From contig NZ_LR130785.1 in assembly GCF_900626135.1 (NCBI RefSeq), positions 1,211,241 through 1,275,240 of the forward strand: 64,000 bases of DNA, read 5' to 3'. Position numbers and translations under genes: made by a program. Below, one piece after another: positions 29,980-41,901 of this stretch. How positions within the stretch are numbered: position 1 is the stretch's first letter; every line of letters starts with the position of its first letter. The stretch comes from Senegalia massiliensis (GTDB lineage Bacteria > Bacillota > Clostridia > Tissierellales > SIT17). Under the pieces are notes generated by a model. The model did no database searches. It saw only the letters and a list, made by a program, of their open reading frames with translations, and was not told where the DNA came from.

Positions 29980-31143
29980 TTGAATATAGAGAACTTAAAA
30001 GAAATCTTTTCTGAAAAATTTGGAAGTAAGGATAATATTAATAGTTACTTTGCTCCTGGTAGAGTAAACCTAATAGGTGAACATACTGATTATAATGGTG
30101 GATATGTATTTCCTTGTGCTTTAAGTTTCGGAACATATGCAATAGCAAGAAAAAGAGAAGATGAAAAAGTATTACTATATTCAGTGAATTTTCCTGAAAT
30201 TGGGATAGTTGAAACTAGTTTAAATCAACTTTCATATAACAAAGAAGATGATTGGGCAAATTATACTAAAGGTATTACTAAAGTATTTAAAGATAAAAAC
30301 TTAAATATAGATAAAGGATTTGAAATATTATATTATGGAAATATACCAAACGGTGCTGGTCTTTCTTCTAGTGCATCTATATCTATAGTTACATCTTTAT
30401 TACTAAAAGATTTATTTAAATTAAATATTGATAGAATACAAATGGCTAAATATTCTCAAGTAACTGAAAATGAATATATTGGTGTTAATTGTGGAATAAT
30501 GGATCAATTCATTATAGCTATGGGTAAAAATAATCATGCAATTCTTCTAGATACAAATACATTAGAGTATGAATATGCTCCAATAAAACTAGATAATATT
30601 TCTATAGTTATTGCAAATACAAATAAAAGAAGAGGACTTGCAGATTCTAAATATAATGAAAGACGTAGTCAATGTGAAACAGCACTAAAAGATCTACAAA
30701 ATAAATTGAGAATAAATTCTCTTGGTGATTTGACAGAAGAAGAATTTGAAAAAAATAAGCATTTAATAGAAAATGAGATTAATAGAAAAAGAGCAAAACA
30801 TGCAGTCTATGAAAATAGAAGAACTATTAAAGCAGCTAAAGTATTAGAAAATAGTGATATAAATAAATTTGGAAAGCTTATGAATGAATCTCATATTTCA
30901 CTTAGAGATGACTATGAAGTAACTGGAAAGGAACTAGATACTCTTGTTGAATTAGCATGGGAAAATGGTGCTATTGGTGCTAGAATGACTGGAGCAGGAT
31001 TTGGTGGATGTACTGTAAATCTAGTATATAATGAAGAGATAGAAAAGTTTAAAGAAAATGTGAAAAAAGAATATAAAGACAAAATAGGATATGATCCAGA
31101 ATTCTATATAGCAGAAATAGGAGATGGAGCAAAAATAATATAG
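29980..31143 (+). CDS. galK: Galactokinase
   Basis: A 387-aa GHMP kinase that phosphorylates galactose to galactose-1-phosphate. Signature GRVNLIGEHTDYNGG (about 28-42), ATP-binding GNIPNGAGLSSSASIS, catalytic Asp in CGIMDQF and C-terminal GARMTGAGFGGC are all intact. The start is TTG 29980, with AAGGTGG about 9 nt upstream. It directly follows mglC, so imported galactose can be phosphorylated at once. The partner uridylyltransferase gene (galT) is not nearby. Confidence 0.95.
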   Translation: MNIENLKEIFSEKFGSKDNINSYFAPGRVNLIGEHTDYNGGYVFPCALSFGTYAIARKREDEKVLLYSVNFPEIGIVETSLNQLSYNKEDDWANYTKGITKVFKDKNLNIDKGFEILYYGNIPNGAGLSSSASISIVTSLLLKDLFKLNIDRIQMAKYSQVTENEYIGVNCGIMDQFIIAMGKNNHAILLDTNTLEYEYAPIKLDNISIVIANTNKRRGLADSKYNERRSQCETALKDLQNKLRINSLGDLTEEEFEKNKHLIENEINRKRAKHAVYENRRTIKAAKVLENSDINKFGKLMNESHISLRDDYEVTGKELDTLVELAWENGAIGARMTGAGFGGCTVNLVYNEEIEKFKENVKKEYKDKIGYDPEFYIAEIGDGAKII

Positions 31144-31206
31144 ATATGCTAAAGGGGTAGGTATTTTTACTGCCTCTTTAAATATATTTTAAAAGGAGAA
31201 AAGTTT

Positions 31207-32235
31207 ATGTATTCTATTGAGAAAATAAATATAGATGATAAAAAAATAGATTTAATTACTATAAAAAATAAACAAATAGAAATTAAATTATTAAATTATG
31301 GGGCCACATTAGTAGAACTTTTAATACCTGATAAAAATGGCAAAAAAGAAAATATAATATTAACATATGAAAATATCGTTGATTATATGGAAAATCCTCC
31401 TTATTTTGGAGCAACTATCGGTAGAACATCTGGAAGAATATCAGATGGTAAATTTACTCTTGAAGGAGTAGAATATAGTTTAAATAAAAATTATGATATG
31501 AACAGTGGACATGGAGGATCTGAAGGCTTTAATAAAAAAATATGGAAATATAAAATAATAGAACAAAACAAGAGTATATCAATAATTTTTAATTATTATA
31601 GTAAGGATATGGAAGAAAATTACCCAGGAAATTTAGAGACTTTTGTAAAATATACATTAGAAGAAAATAAACTTATAATAGAATATCATGCAAATACAGA
31701 TAAAACCACTCTTTGTAATCTAACTAATCACTCATATTTTAATTTATCAGGTGATTATAAAATGAAAATTAAAAAACAATATTTATCTTTAAAATCAGAT
31801 CAATTTTTAGAACTTAATGAGAATATGATACCTACTGGTAAGTTTATAAATGTAGAAAATACTCCCATGGATTTTAGGAGAGAAAAGGTAATAAAAGAAA
31901 GTTTTGATTATGATTTTCTCCAAATGGAACTTACAAATGGATTAGACCATACTTTTTTATTAAGTGAAGCTAACAATGCGATAACTATGATTGATTATAA
32001 AAGTGGAAGAAAAATGGAAGTATCTACATCTTATCCTTCAGTAGTTATATATAGCTATAATTTTCCTGATGATGAAAAATTAAAATATGGAAAAATAGGA
32101 AGCAAACATGATGGAATTTGTTTTGAAGCTCAATATGAACCAGATGGAATAAATCATGAAAATATGAATCCTGCTGTTTTAAAACCAAATGAAGATTATT
32201 ATGAAAGAACTGAATATAAATTTTCTATTGTATAG
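31207..32235 (+). CDS. galM: Aldose 1-epimerase (galactose mutarotase)
   Basis: A 342-aa beta-sandwich enzyme converting beta- to alpha-galactose before phosphorylation. Family motifs: GATIGRTSGRIS, NSGHGGSEGFNKK with the substrate His, catalytic His in TNHSYFNLSG, and the C-terminal catalytic Glu in CFEAQYEPDG. AAAGGAG lies 9 nt before ATG 31207. It is part of the mgl-gal operon, 63 nt after galK with only a weak hairpin between. Confidence 0.93.
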   Translation: MYSIEKINIDDKKIDLITIKNKQIEIKLLNYGATLVELLIPDKNGKKENIILTYENIVDYMENPPYFGATIGRTSGRISDGKFTLEGVEYSLNKNYDMNSGHGGSEGFNKKIWKYKIIEQNKSISIIFNYYSKDMEENYPGNLETFVKYTLEENKLIIEYHANTDKTTLCNLTNHSYFNLSGDYKMKIKKQYLSLKSDQFLELNENMIPTGKFINVENTPMDFRREKVIKESFDYDFLQMELTNGLDHTFLLSEANNAITMIDYKSGRKMEVSTSYPSVVIYSYNFPDDEKLKYGKIGSKHDGICFEAQYEPDGINHENMNPAVLKPNEDYYERTEYKFSIV

Positions 32236-32246
32236 GGGGCATAAAA

Positions 32247-35208
<2,962 letters not shown>

Positions 35209-35209
<1 letters not shown>

Positions 35210-35235
35210 TGAACCTTAAAAAGGTTCATTTTTCT
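35209..35235 (+). terminator. Intrinsic terminator of the galactoside operon
   Basis: Nine-base stem ATGAACCTT, AAA loop, then a T run, starting at the last base of the regulator's stop codon. Confidence 0.9.
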
Positions 35236-35264
35236 TTGACATAAATATGAATATAAAATAAAAT
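35236..35264 (+). promoter_or_regulatory. Sigma-A-type promoter
   Basis: Consensus TTGACA, 17-bp spacer, TAAAAT, 38 nt before the nucleoid-associated protein gene. Confidence 0.8.
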
Positions 35265-35302
35265 ATATTTTATACAATTAAATATTTTAAGGAGTGTAAG
35301 AT

Positions 35303-36313
35303 TTGGAAATAAAAGATTTAGAAATAAATAAAATGATAGTGCATATATTAGATAATAATTTAGAAATACCAGTATTATCAGAAGTAGAGCACCCTTTAGA
35401 TGATGATATAGAAGAATTTTTAGAAAAGCATATTTTAAGAGTATTTACAGATGGATCCCTTAGACCTGCTAGGTTTAATGATGGAGAAAATATTATTAAA
35501 GATATAATAGTAAATCATAATTTAAATACATTTGTAGAGGATACAAAACGATTATCAGAGATTTTATTTGATATTATAAAGATAAATGTAGATATTCCAC
35601 CAGCAGATGTTATATTCAGTATATTTACATATGAAGATAGAAGATACTTTTCTATATTTAAAATGAATTATAGAAATTCTTATATTCATAATGTAGACCA
35701 AATTGAAGAAAAAGTAGTAAATTCTATAGTGAAACAAAGAACTTCATTACCTAATGAAAATCAAAAAATAGATGAATGTATTTTAATCGATTTAACAACT
35801 TTAGATATAAAATTAATAGAGAAAGAATATGAAATAAATGGAGAAAAAATATACTATCTATCAAGATTATTTCTTAAATGTAATAGTAAAAGGTCAGAAA
35901 AAGAAAAAGTGAAAATATTAAATAAAACTACTAAAAACTTTTTAGAAAATAATTATGAAGGTGATTTTGTAAAAGTAGGACAAGCAAAAAAAGCAGTAGC
36001 TAAGTCATTAGAAGAAAATGATAGAATTGATATAGAAAGTGTTGCAAAAGATGTATTTAAAAGTGATTTAGATATGAAAAAGGAATATATGAGTATAATT
36101 GAAAAAGAAGGGTTAGATGAAACTAATTTTGAAGTAAGTGAAAAAATAAAGAGACAAAACTTTAGAAAGCAAAAAATAGTTACAGATACAGGAATAGAAA
36201 TTAAAGTACCTATAGAGTTTTTTGATGATAAAGAAAGAATAGAATTTGTAAATAACACTGATGGTACTATTTCAATAGTACTTAAGCAAATAGGAAATGT
36301 AAAAAATAAATAA
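35303..36313 (+). CDS. Nucleoid-associated protein, NA37/YejK family
   Basis: A 336-aa soluble protein. The pattern of an N-terminal domain beginning with MIVHILDNNL and a C-terminal domain with TDTGIEIKVPIEFFDD...EFVNNTDGTISIVLKQIGN is that of the NA37 (YejK/NdpA) family, found in clostridia as well as proteobacteria. It probably binds DNA, but the role in Firmicutes is not well defined. The start is TTG 35303 with AAGGAG about 8 nt upstream. It is monocistronic with its own promoter and a strong terminator. Confidence 0.82.
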   Translation: MEIKDLEINKMIVHILDNNLEIPVLSEVEHPLDDDIEEFLEKHILRVFTDGSLRPARFNDGENIIKDIIVNHNLNTFVEDTKRLSEILFDIIKINVDIPPADVIFSIFTYEDRRYFSIFKMNYRNSYIHNVDQIEEKVVNSIVKQRTSLPNENQKIDECILIDLTTLDIKLIEKEYEINGEKIYYLSRLFLKCNSKRSEKEKVKILNKTTKNFLENNYEGDFVKVGQAKKAVAKSLEENDRIDIESVAKDVFKSDLDMKKEYMSIIEKEGLDETNFEVSEKIKRQNFRKQKIVTDTGIEIKVPIEFFDDKERIEFVNNTDGTISIVLKQIGNVKNK

Positions 36314-36366
36314 TATTCATAAAAAAGATTCTTTGATCTGATCAAAGAATCTTTTTTATGAATATT
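36312..36366 (+). terminator. Very long intrinsic terminator
   Basis: A 26-bp perfect stem with a CTG loop; the central part is AAAAAAGATTCTTTGAT and its complement ends in TTTTTTATG. Confidence 0.9.
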
Positions 36367-36371
36367 AAAAA

Positions 36372-36461
36372 CTTAAGAAAATCTTAAGATTTTAATTCAG
36401 ATTTTCTTAAGATATATTTGGTATTATTAAGTTAAATTAAATATAAAGGTTGTGATATAAT
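36372..36461 (+). promoter_or_regulatory. Two-component promoter with CTTAAGA repeats
   Basis: CTTAAGA occurs at 36372, 36383 and 36406, spaced 11 and 23 bp, i.e. on one face of the helix, as OmpR-family regulators prefer. The outer copies also form a 13-bp inverted repeat. A TG-A-TATAAT extended -10 (36453-36461) with a poor -35 follows. This looks like an activated, probably autoregulated promoter. Confidence 0.6.
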
Positions 36462-36493
36462 ATGTCTAAAATTAACACATGGGGTGAGTCATT

Positions 36494-37180
36494 ATGAATA
36501 TATTAATATGCGATGATGAGAAAGAAATAGTAGAAGCTATAGGAATATATCTTAGAAACGAAGGGCATCAAATATTTAAAGGATATAACGGTAAACAAGC
36601 ACTTGAGATTATAGAGGAAAATGAAATTCATCTTGTAATAATGGATATAATGATGCCTGAAATGGATGGACTAATAGCTACAATGAAAATAAGAGAATTT
36701 AAGAATATACCAGTAATAATGTTATCAGCTAAATCAGAAGATACTGATAAAATAATGGGTTTAAACATGGGGGCAGATGATTATATAACAAAACCGTTTA
36801 ATCCATTAGAGCTAATAGCAAGAGTAAGATCTCAACTTAGAAGATATACAAAACTTGGAAGTATAGAGCAAAAGGAAAATGTATTTGAAACAGGTGGTCT
36901 TATGATAGAAGATGATAAAAAGAGAGTTACAGTAGATGGAGAGGAAGTAAGACTTACACCTGTACAATATAAAATATTGAAACTTCTAATGGAGAATAAA
37001 GGCAATGTATTTTCTATAGATAAGATTTATGAAAAAGTATGGAATGAAACTGCATATAATCCTGAGAATACAGTTGCAGTTCATATAAGAAAAATAAGAG
37101 AGCAAATAGAAATAAATCCTAAAGAACCAAAATATTTAAAGGTGGTGTGGGGTGTTGGATATAAAATCGAAAAAATTTAG
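36494..37180 (+). CDS. OmpR/PhoB-family response regulator (VanR-like)
   Basis: A 228-aa regulator: receiver domain with acidic pair D7-D8, phospho-acceptor D51 in VIMDIMMPEMDG and Lys in YITKPF, then a winged-helix DNA-binding domain ending in VVWGVGYKIEK. It is closest in feel to VanR/PhoP-type regulators of clostridia. ATG 36494 follows GGGGTGAG. The next gene, its kinase, starts 29 nt before its stop, so the pair is translationally coupled. Target genes other than its own promoter cannot be named. Confidence 0.92.
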   Translation: MNILICDDEKEIVEAIGIYLRNEGHQIFKGYNGKQALEIIEENEIHLVIMDIMMPEMDGLIATMKIREFKNIPVIMLSAKSEDTDKIMGLNMGADDYITKPFNPLELIARVRSQLRRYTKLGSIEQKENVFETGGLMIEDDKKRVTVDGEEVRLTPVQYKILKLLMENKGNVFSIDKIYEKVWNETAYNPENTVAVHIRKIREQIEINPKEPKYLKVVWGVGYKIEKI

Positions 37181-39230
37181 TTACTCATATAGTTTGAAAA
37201 TAATAGCTTTTGTACTTGCAATTACAACATTTACTGGGGCATTGTATATAGTATTTGATACTATAGTAAAGTCAAATGGAGATATTAATCCTGATATGTT
37301 ATTTCAAGATAATTATTATGAAAGTGAGAGCTTTTATAACGATGTAGAGAGAATAACAGGTAATTTATCCGTACTATTAGAGGAATATAGAAATAAAGAA
37401 TATATAAATTCAGGTAATTCTATTAATGAAAATGAATTAGAAGATAATACTGAAAATTTATATTATCAATTTATTAATGAATCTAAAAAATATAATCCTA
37501 ATTTATCAGATAATGAAAATAGAGAAATATTTAGAGAAGAATATAAATCACAAATAGAAAATATTAAAAAAAATATGATAGAAAATGATTTAAGAAATTA
37601 TAACTTAATACAGAATGTATTAGATGATTATTCTGGGATAAATTATTTTGCTTCAGATGGAACTAATACTTTTAAAAATAGTAATAATACATCAATAAAG
37701 GAATTTAAAGAATATCCCTCATATATATTAATTGAAAACAACAATGTTCAAGTAACTCCTGAAGAAATATCAAATGGTGATATTTTTTGGAGGCTAAATA
37801 CCTATAGCAATAATATAGATTTAACAAATGATAAAATATATTTAGGATTTACTGACAATTATTTGAGGACAGAAATAGATGAATGGAGATCAAACAAGAA
37901 TATAATTGAAGAGAAATCTTATCAGGTTTTAAGTTTAAGTTTAATTTTCTTAATATGTTATATATATTTGATATATTCTATAGGTAGAAAACCAGAGGAT
38001 GATGATATTCATCTTTCAGGAGTAGATAAGATATATACAGATATTAATATAGTTATAGAGTTTTCATTAATAGCATTATGGACCATATTTTGGGCTGCCC
38101 CACATAATAATGTATCAATTAAATTATTTATACCAGGTACAGTAATAATATCAACTTTAGGATTGCTATTATTACTATCTCTAGTAAAACATATAAAAAA
38201 TAAAACAATAATAAAACATTCAGTAACTTATATTATTTTTCATAAGATATTTTCTTTCTTTAAAGAAGTATATAATAATGGGAATATAGCTGTGAAAATT
38301 ATATTGATTGTAATAGGGTATCCACTATTAGTAGCAGCAACTTTCTTCATGTTTCCAATAACTATTGGAGTAGCAGCATATTTAGTTCTTAGAAAAATAA
38401 AAGAATTTAACTCTATAAAAGAAGGAGTAAAGCGAATTAAAGATGGAGAATTAAATCATGAAATAAATATAGAAAGTAAAGGTGAATTTTCTAGATTAGC
38501 AAATGATATAAATAGTATTGCTGATGGTTTAAATCAGGCAGTAGAAAATGAAGTTAAAAGTGAAAGGTTAAAATCAGAGCTTATAAGTAATGTTTCACAT
38601 GATATAAGAACACCATTAACCTCTATCATAACTTATGTAGATTTATTAAAAAGAGAAGAACATGATGAACAAACAAGTGAATATATAGATGTCTTAGATG
38701 AAAAATCTCAAAAATTAAAAGTATTAACAGATGATTTATTTGAAGCATCAAAAGCTAATAGTGGTAATATACCAGTAAATTTAGAAAAAATTAATTTAGT
38801 ATCACTTATAACTCAAGGTATTGGAGAATTAGATTATAAGGTAAAAGAATCAAATTTAGAATTTAAAATGAATTATAAATCAGAAAAAATGTATGTAATG
38901 GCTGATGGAAAACTTTTATGGAGATCTATAGAGAATTTATTTTCTAATGTGTTTAAATATGCTGTTAAAAATTCTAGGGTATATATAGATATAATAGAAA
39001 ATGATGAAAATATATATCTAACAATAAAAAATATTTCAGCTTATGAACTAAATATATCTCCAGATGAATTAATGGAAAGATTTAAAAGAGGAGATGAATC
39101 TAGAAACAGTCCAGGAAGTGGACTCGGACTATCAATAGCAAAGAGTTTAATTGAGTTACAAGGTGGAGAATTTAAAATACAAATAGATGGTGATTTATTT
39201 AAAGTAATATTAAAACTAAATAGAGCTTAA
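37152..39230 (+). CDS. Membrane sensor histidine kinase
   Basis: A 692-aa kinase. Membrane helix 1 lies at about 12-33, then an extracytoplasmic region of about 220 residues, then five or so further helices (about 258-410), a HAMP-like linker, HisKA with phospho-acceptor H483 in SNVSHDIRTPLTS and an ATPase domain with GSGLGLSIAKSL. The several extra helices between sensor and kinase are more than in simple sensors. The start is GTG 37152 (or TTG 37155) with AAAGGTGG upstream, inside the end of the regulator gene. Signal unknown, probably envelope-related. Confidence 0.9.
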   Translation: MLDIKSKKFSYSYSLKIIAFVLAITTFTGALYIVFDTIVKSNGDINPDMLFQDNYYESESFYNDVERITGNLSVLLEEYRNKEYINSGNSINENELEDNTENLYYQFINESKKYNPNLSDNENREIFREEYKSQIENIKKNMIENDLRNYNLIQNVLDDYSGINYFASDGTNTFKNSNNTSIKEFKEYPSYILIENNNVQVTPEEISNGDIFWRLNTYSNNIDLTNDKIYLGFTDNYLRTEIDEWRSNKNIIEEKSYQVLSLSLIFLICYIYLIYSIGRKPEDDDIHLSGVDKIYTDINIVIEFSLIALWTIFWAAPHNNVSIKLFIPGTVIISTLGLLLLLSLVKHIKNKTIIKHSVTYIIFHKIFSFFKEVYNNGNIAVKIILIVIGYPLLVAATFFMFPITIGVAAYLVLRKIKEFNSIKEGVKRIKDGELNHEINIESKGEFSRLANDINSIADGLNQAVENEVKSERLKSELISNVSHDIRTPLTSIITYVDLLKREEHDEQTSEYIDVLDEKSQKLKVLTDDLFEASKANSGNIPVNLEKINLVSLITQGIGELDYKVKESNLEFKMNYKSEKMYVMADGKLLWRSIENLFSNVFKYAVKNSRVYIDIIENDENIYLTIKNISAYELNISPDELMERFKRGDESRNSPGSGLGLSIAKSLIELQGGEFKIQIDGDLFKVILKLNRA

Positions 39231-39231
39231 T

Positions 39232-39277
39232 AAATCAAAAAAGATATGTATGTTAATAGTTCATATCTTTTTGATTT
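39232..39277 (+). terminator. Intrinsic terminator of the two-component operon
   Basis: Stem AAATCAAAAAAGATATG paired with CATATCTTTTTGATTT (one bulged A), 13-nt loop. Confidence 0.75.
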
Positions 39278-39349
39278 ATATAAATATAGAAATTAAATAA
39301 TACTTATTATATACTATTATCATAAGGGATAAATTAAAGGGTGATAATT

Positions 39350-40021
39350 TTGTACAAAATAATGATTGTAGAAGATGATATGACAATTTCTAAATTAATA
39401 TCTAAACATCTAGAAAAATGGAATTATAAAACAAAATATATTGAAGACTTTAACAATGTAATAGAAGAATTTATGAGCTTTGAACCTCAGTTAGTATTAC
39501 TTGATATTTCATTACCTTTTTACAATGGATATCATTGGTGTAGTGAAATAAGAAAATTATCTAAAGTTCCAATTATATTTATATCTTCTACAAGTGATAA
39601 TATGAATATAGTAATGGCAATGGATATAGGGGCAGATGATTTTATTATAAAGCCTTTTGACTTAAGTGTTTTAATAGCTAAAATTAATGCATTAATGAGA
39701 AGAACATATGCATTTAGAGGCCAAGTTGATTATTTAGAACATAATGGAGTTTTTCTTAATTTAAATAATACAATTGTTACTTACAAAGATAAAAAAATTG
39801 AACTTACTAAAAATGATTTTAAGATTATGCAAATTCTTATGGAAAATAAAGGAGAAGTAGTATCTAGAAGTAAGATTATGAATCGATTATGGGAAAGTGA
39901 TAGTTTTATTGATGATAATACTCTAACAGTTAATATAACTAGGCTAAGAAAAAAATTAGAAACAATAGGAATATATAATTTTATAAAAACTAAAAAAGGA
40001 TTAGGATATGTGGTGGATTGA
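39350..40021 (+). CDS. bceR: BceR-type response regulator
   Basis: A 223-aa OmpR-family regulator: receiver with D9-D10 and phospho-acceptor D52 (LLDISLPFYNG), C-terminal winged helix ending KTKKGLGYVVD. I use TTG 39350 (MYKIMIVEDD), 9 nt after AAAGG; the GTG at 39341 directly adjoins that site. With the kinase and ABC transporter that follow, it forms a peptide-antibiotic detoxification module. Its likely binding site (TTACA-N4-TGTAA) lies before bceA. Confidence 0.9.
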   Translation: MYKIMIVEDDMTISKLISKHLEKWNYKTKYIEDFNNVIEEFMSFEPQLVLLDISLPFYNGYHWCSEIRKLSKVPIIFISSTSDNMNIVMAMDIGADDFIIKPFDLSVLIAKINALMRRTYAFRGQVDYLEHNGVFLNLNNTIVTYKDKKIELTKNDFKIMQILMENKGEVVSRSKIMNRLWESDSFIDDNTLTVNITRLRKKLETIGIYNFIKTKKGLGYVVD

Positions 40022-40024
40022 ATC

Positions 40025-41023
40025 ATGAATATTAAAAATGTTATATTTTCATATTTTAAAGAAAAAATCAGTTATATAGGAACATATATTATATTTATCT
40101 TTATTTTTTCTATAGTTTTTTATCTTTATTCTCTGCCCTTAGAAACAATTATGTATGCTACTCTTTTATGCGCTTTTTTCTCTATAATATTTACTATAGT
40201 AGGGTTATATAAATATTATCAAAAAGATAAAAAGCTGCAAGATATAAAATATAATATTTCTCATACTATAGATGGCTTACCAGACTATCAGAGCTTACTA
40301 GAAAAAGATTACCAAAATATAATCAAAACTTTATATAAAAATAAAATAGATTTAATTTTAGAAAGAGATAAGAAGCATACAGATTTAATCGAATATTTCA
40401 CACTATGGACTCATCAAATTAAAACACCTATTTCTGCATCTCATTTAATACTAGAATCTAAAAACAGTGATATAAATGAAGATATAGAAAAACAACTTTT
40501 TGAAATAGAAGAATATGTAGATATGGCACTTCAATATTTAAGATTAGAAAATATATCATCCGATTTAAAACTAGAAGAATATTCACTTTTAAGCATTGTA
40601 AAAAAATCAATTAAATCTTATTCTAAAATATTTATTTATAAAAACATAAAATTAAACCTTAAAGAAAATGATATTAAGGTTATAACAGATGAAAAATGGT
40701 TATTATTTGTTATAAAACAAATTATTTCAAATGCTTTAAAATACACTCATAAAGGTGAAATATATATTGAAATTGATAATAAAAAAGTTTTAACTATAGA
40801 AGATACGGGAATTGGAATAAGCAAAGAAGATATATCAAGAATATTTGAAAGAGGTTTTACAGGATATAATGGTAGAATGAATAAAAAATCTACTGGATTA
40901 GGATTGTATTTATCTAAAAATATATTAGATAAGCTTAATCATAAAATATCAATTATTTCTGAAATAGGTATAGGAACAACAGTAAAAATAGACTTATCCT
41001 CTGTAAAATTAGAAATAGAATAG
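40025..41023 (+). CDS. bceS: BceS-type intramembrane-sensing histidine kinase
   Basis: A 332-aa kinase with two closely spaced N-terminal helices and almost no extracellular part, the form of BceS kinases, which detect the flux of their ABC transporter rather than the drug itself. Phospho-acceptor H130 is in LWTHQIKTPIS; ATPase motifs are IEDTGIGIS and STGLGLYLSKNI. It starts 3 nt after the bceR stop. Confidence 0.92.
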   Translation: MNIKNVIFSYFKEKISYIGTYIIFIFIFSIVFYLYSLPLETIMYATLLCAFFSIIFTIVGLYKYYQKDKKLQDIKYNISHTIDGLPDYQSLLEKDYQNIIKTLYKNKIDLILERDKKHTDLIEYFTLWTHQIKTPISASHLILESKNSDINEDIEKQLFEIEEYVDMALQYLRLENISSDLKLEEYSLLSIVKKSIKSYSKIFIYKNIKLNLKENDIKVITDEKWLLFVIKQIISNALKYTHKGEIYIEIDNKKVLTIEDTGIGISKEDISRIFERGFTGYNGRMNKKSTGLGLYLSKNILDKLNHKISIISEIGIGTTVKIDLSSVKLEIE

Positions 41024-41024
41024 C

Positions 41025-41046
41025 AACCTTACATTAATGTAAGGTT
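41025..41046 (+). promoter_or_regulatory. BceR operator upstream of bceAB
   Basis: A 22-bp palindrome contains TTACA-TTAA-TGTAA (41029-41042), an exact match to the TNACA-N4-TGTAA consensus of BceR-type regulators. It lies about 90 nt before bceA. A weak -10 (TAGAAT, 41107-41112) stands between the two. Confidence 0.75.
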
Positions 41047-41093
41047 AAAATGAGAAATGTAAGCTGAAACTAAGGCAAAACATTTCTCATTTT
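41047..41093 (+). terminator. Hairpin between bceS and bceA
   Basis: Arms AAAATGAGAAATGT and ACATTTCTCATTTT enclose a 19-nt loop; only a short T/A-rich tail follows. It may be a leaky terminator for bceRS or part of the bceA regulatory region. Confidence 0.45.
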
Positions 41094-41133
41094 ATTATAC
41101 TTAATGTAGAATAAAATATATGGAGGAATAGAT

Positions 41134-41901
41134 ATGGAAATTTTAACAGCTAAAAATTTAAAAAAGATTTATACTACCAGATTTGGAGGAAATAAAGTTG
41201 AAGCTTTATCAAATATTTCATTTTCAGTAGAAGAAGGTGAATATGTTGCTATAATGGGAGAATCTGGCTCAGGTAAGACTACATTGCTAAATATATTAGC
41301 TTCTTTAGATAAACCAACTAGTGGGGAAGTTTTATTAAAGGGAGATAATATCTCATCTATGAAAGAAAAAAAACTTGCAACATTTAGACGAGAACATTTA
41401 GGATTTGTATTTCAAGATTTCAATCTATTAGATACATTTTCACTAAAAGATAATATATTTTTACCATTAGTTTTGTCTGGAAAGAATTATAAAGATATGA
41501 ATGATAGATTGATTCCTATTGCTAAAAATTTAGGTATAAGTCATTTACTAAATAAATTTCCTTATGAAGTTTCAGGAGGAGAGAAACAAAGAACAGCAGT
41601 TGCAAGAGCACTTATTACAGGTCCAGATATTGTTTTAGCAGATGAACCTACAGGAGCTCTGGATTCTAAGTCAACAGGTCAGTTGTTAGATATATTTTCA
41701 GATATAAATGATAAAGGACAAACAATCTTTATGGTAACTCATAGTACTAAGTCAGCTAGTCATGCAAAAAGAGTATTATTTATAAAAGATGGAGAAATTT
41801 TTCATCAAATTTATAGAGGAGAACTTACAAATGCACAGATGTATGAAAAAATTTCTAATACATTAACTCTTATTGCAACTGGAGGTAATAGAAATGAATA
41901 A
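41134..41901 (+). CDS. bceA: BceA-type ABC ATPase
   Basis: A 255-aa ATPase of the MacB/LolD group: Walker A GESGSGKTT, Q-loop FVFQDFNLLD, signature VSGGEKQR, Walker B LADEPTGALDS and H-loop MVTHS. GGAGG lies 8 nt before ATG 41134. It overlaps bceB by 8 nt. Together they should release peptide antibiotics such as bacitracin or lantibiotics from their lipid targets and signal to BceS. Confidence 0.93.
   Translation: MEILTAKNLKKIYTTRFGGNKVEALSNISFSVEEGEYVAIMGESGSGKTTLLNILASLDKPTSGEVLLKGDNISSMKEKKLATFRREHLGFVFQDFNLLDTFSLKDNIFLPLVLSGKNYKDMNDRLIPIAKNLGISHLLNKFPYEVSGGEKQRTAVARALITGPDIVLADEPTGALDSKSTGQLLDIFSDINDKGQTIFMVTHSTKSASHAKRVLFIKDGEIFHQIYRGELTNAQMYEKISNTLTLIATGGNRNE

Noticed and set aside
41025..41046. 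Terminator of bceRS formed by the 22-bp palindrome
   Set aside because: It lacks a T run and its core is an exact BceR operator; the longer hairpin that follows is the better terminator candidate.
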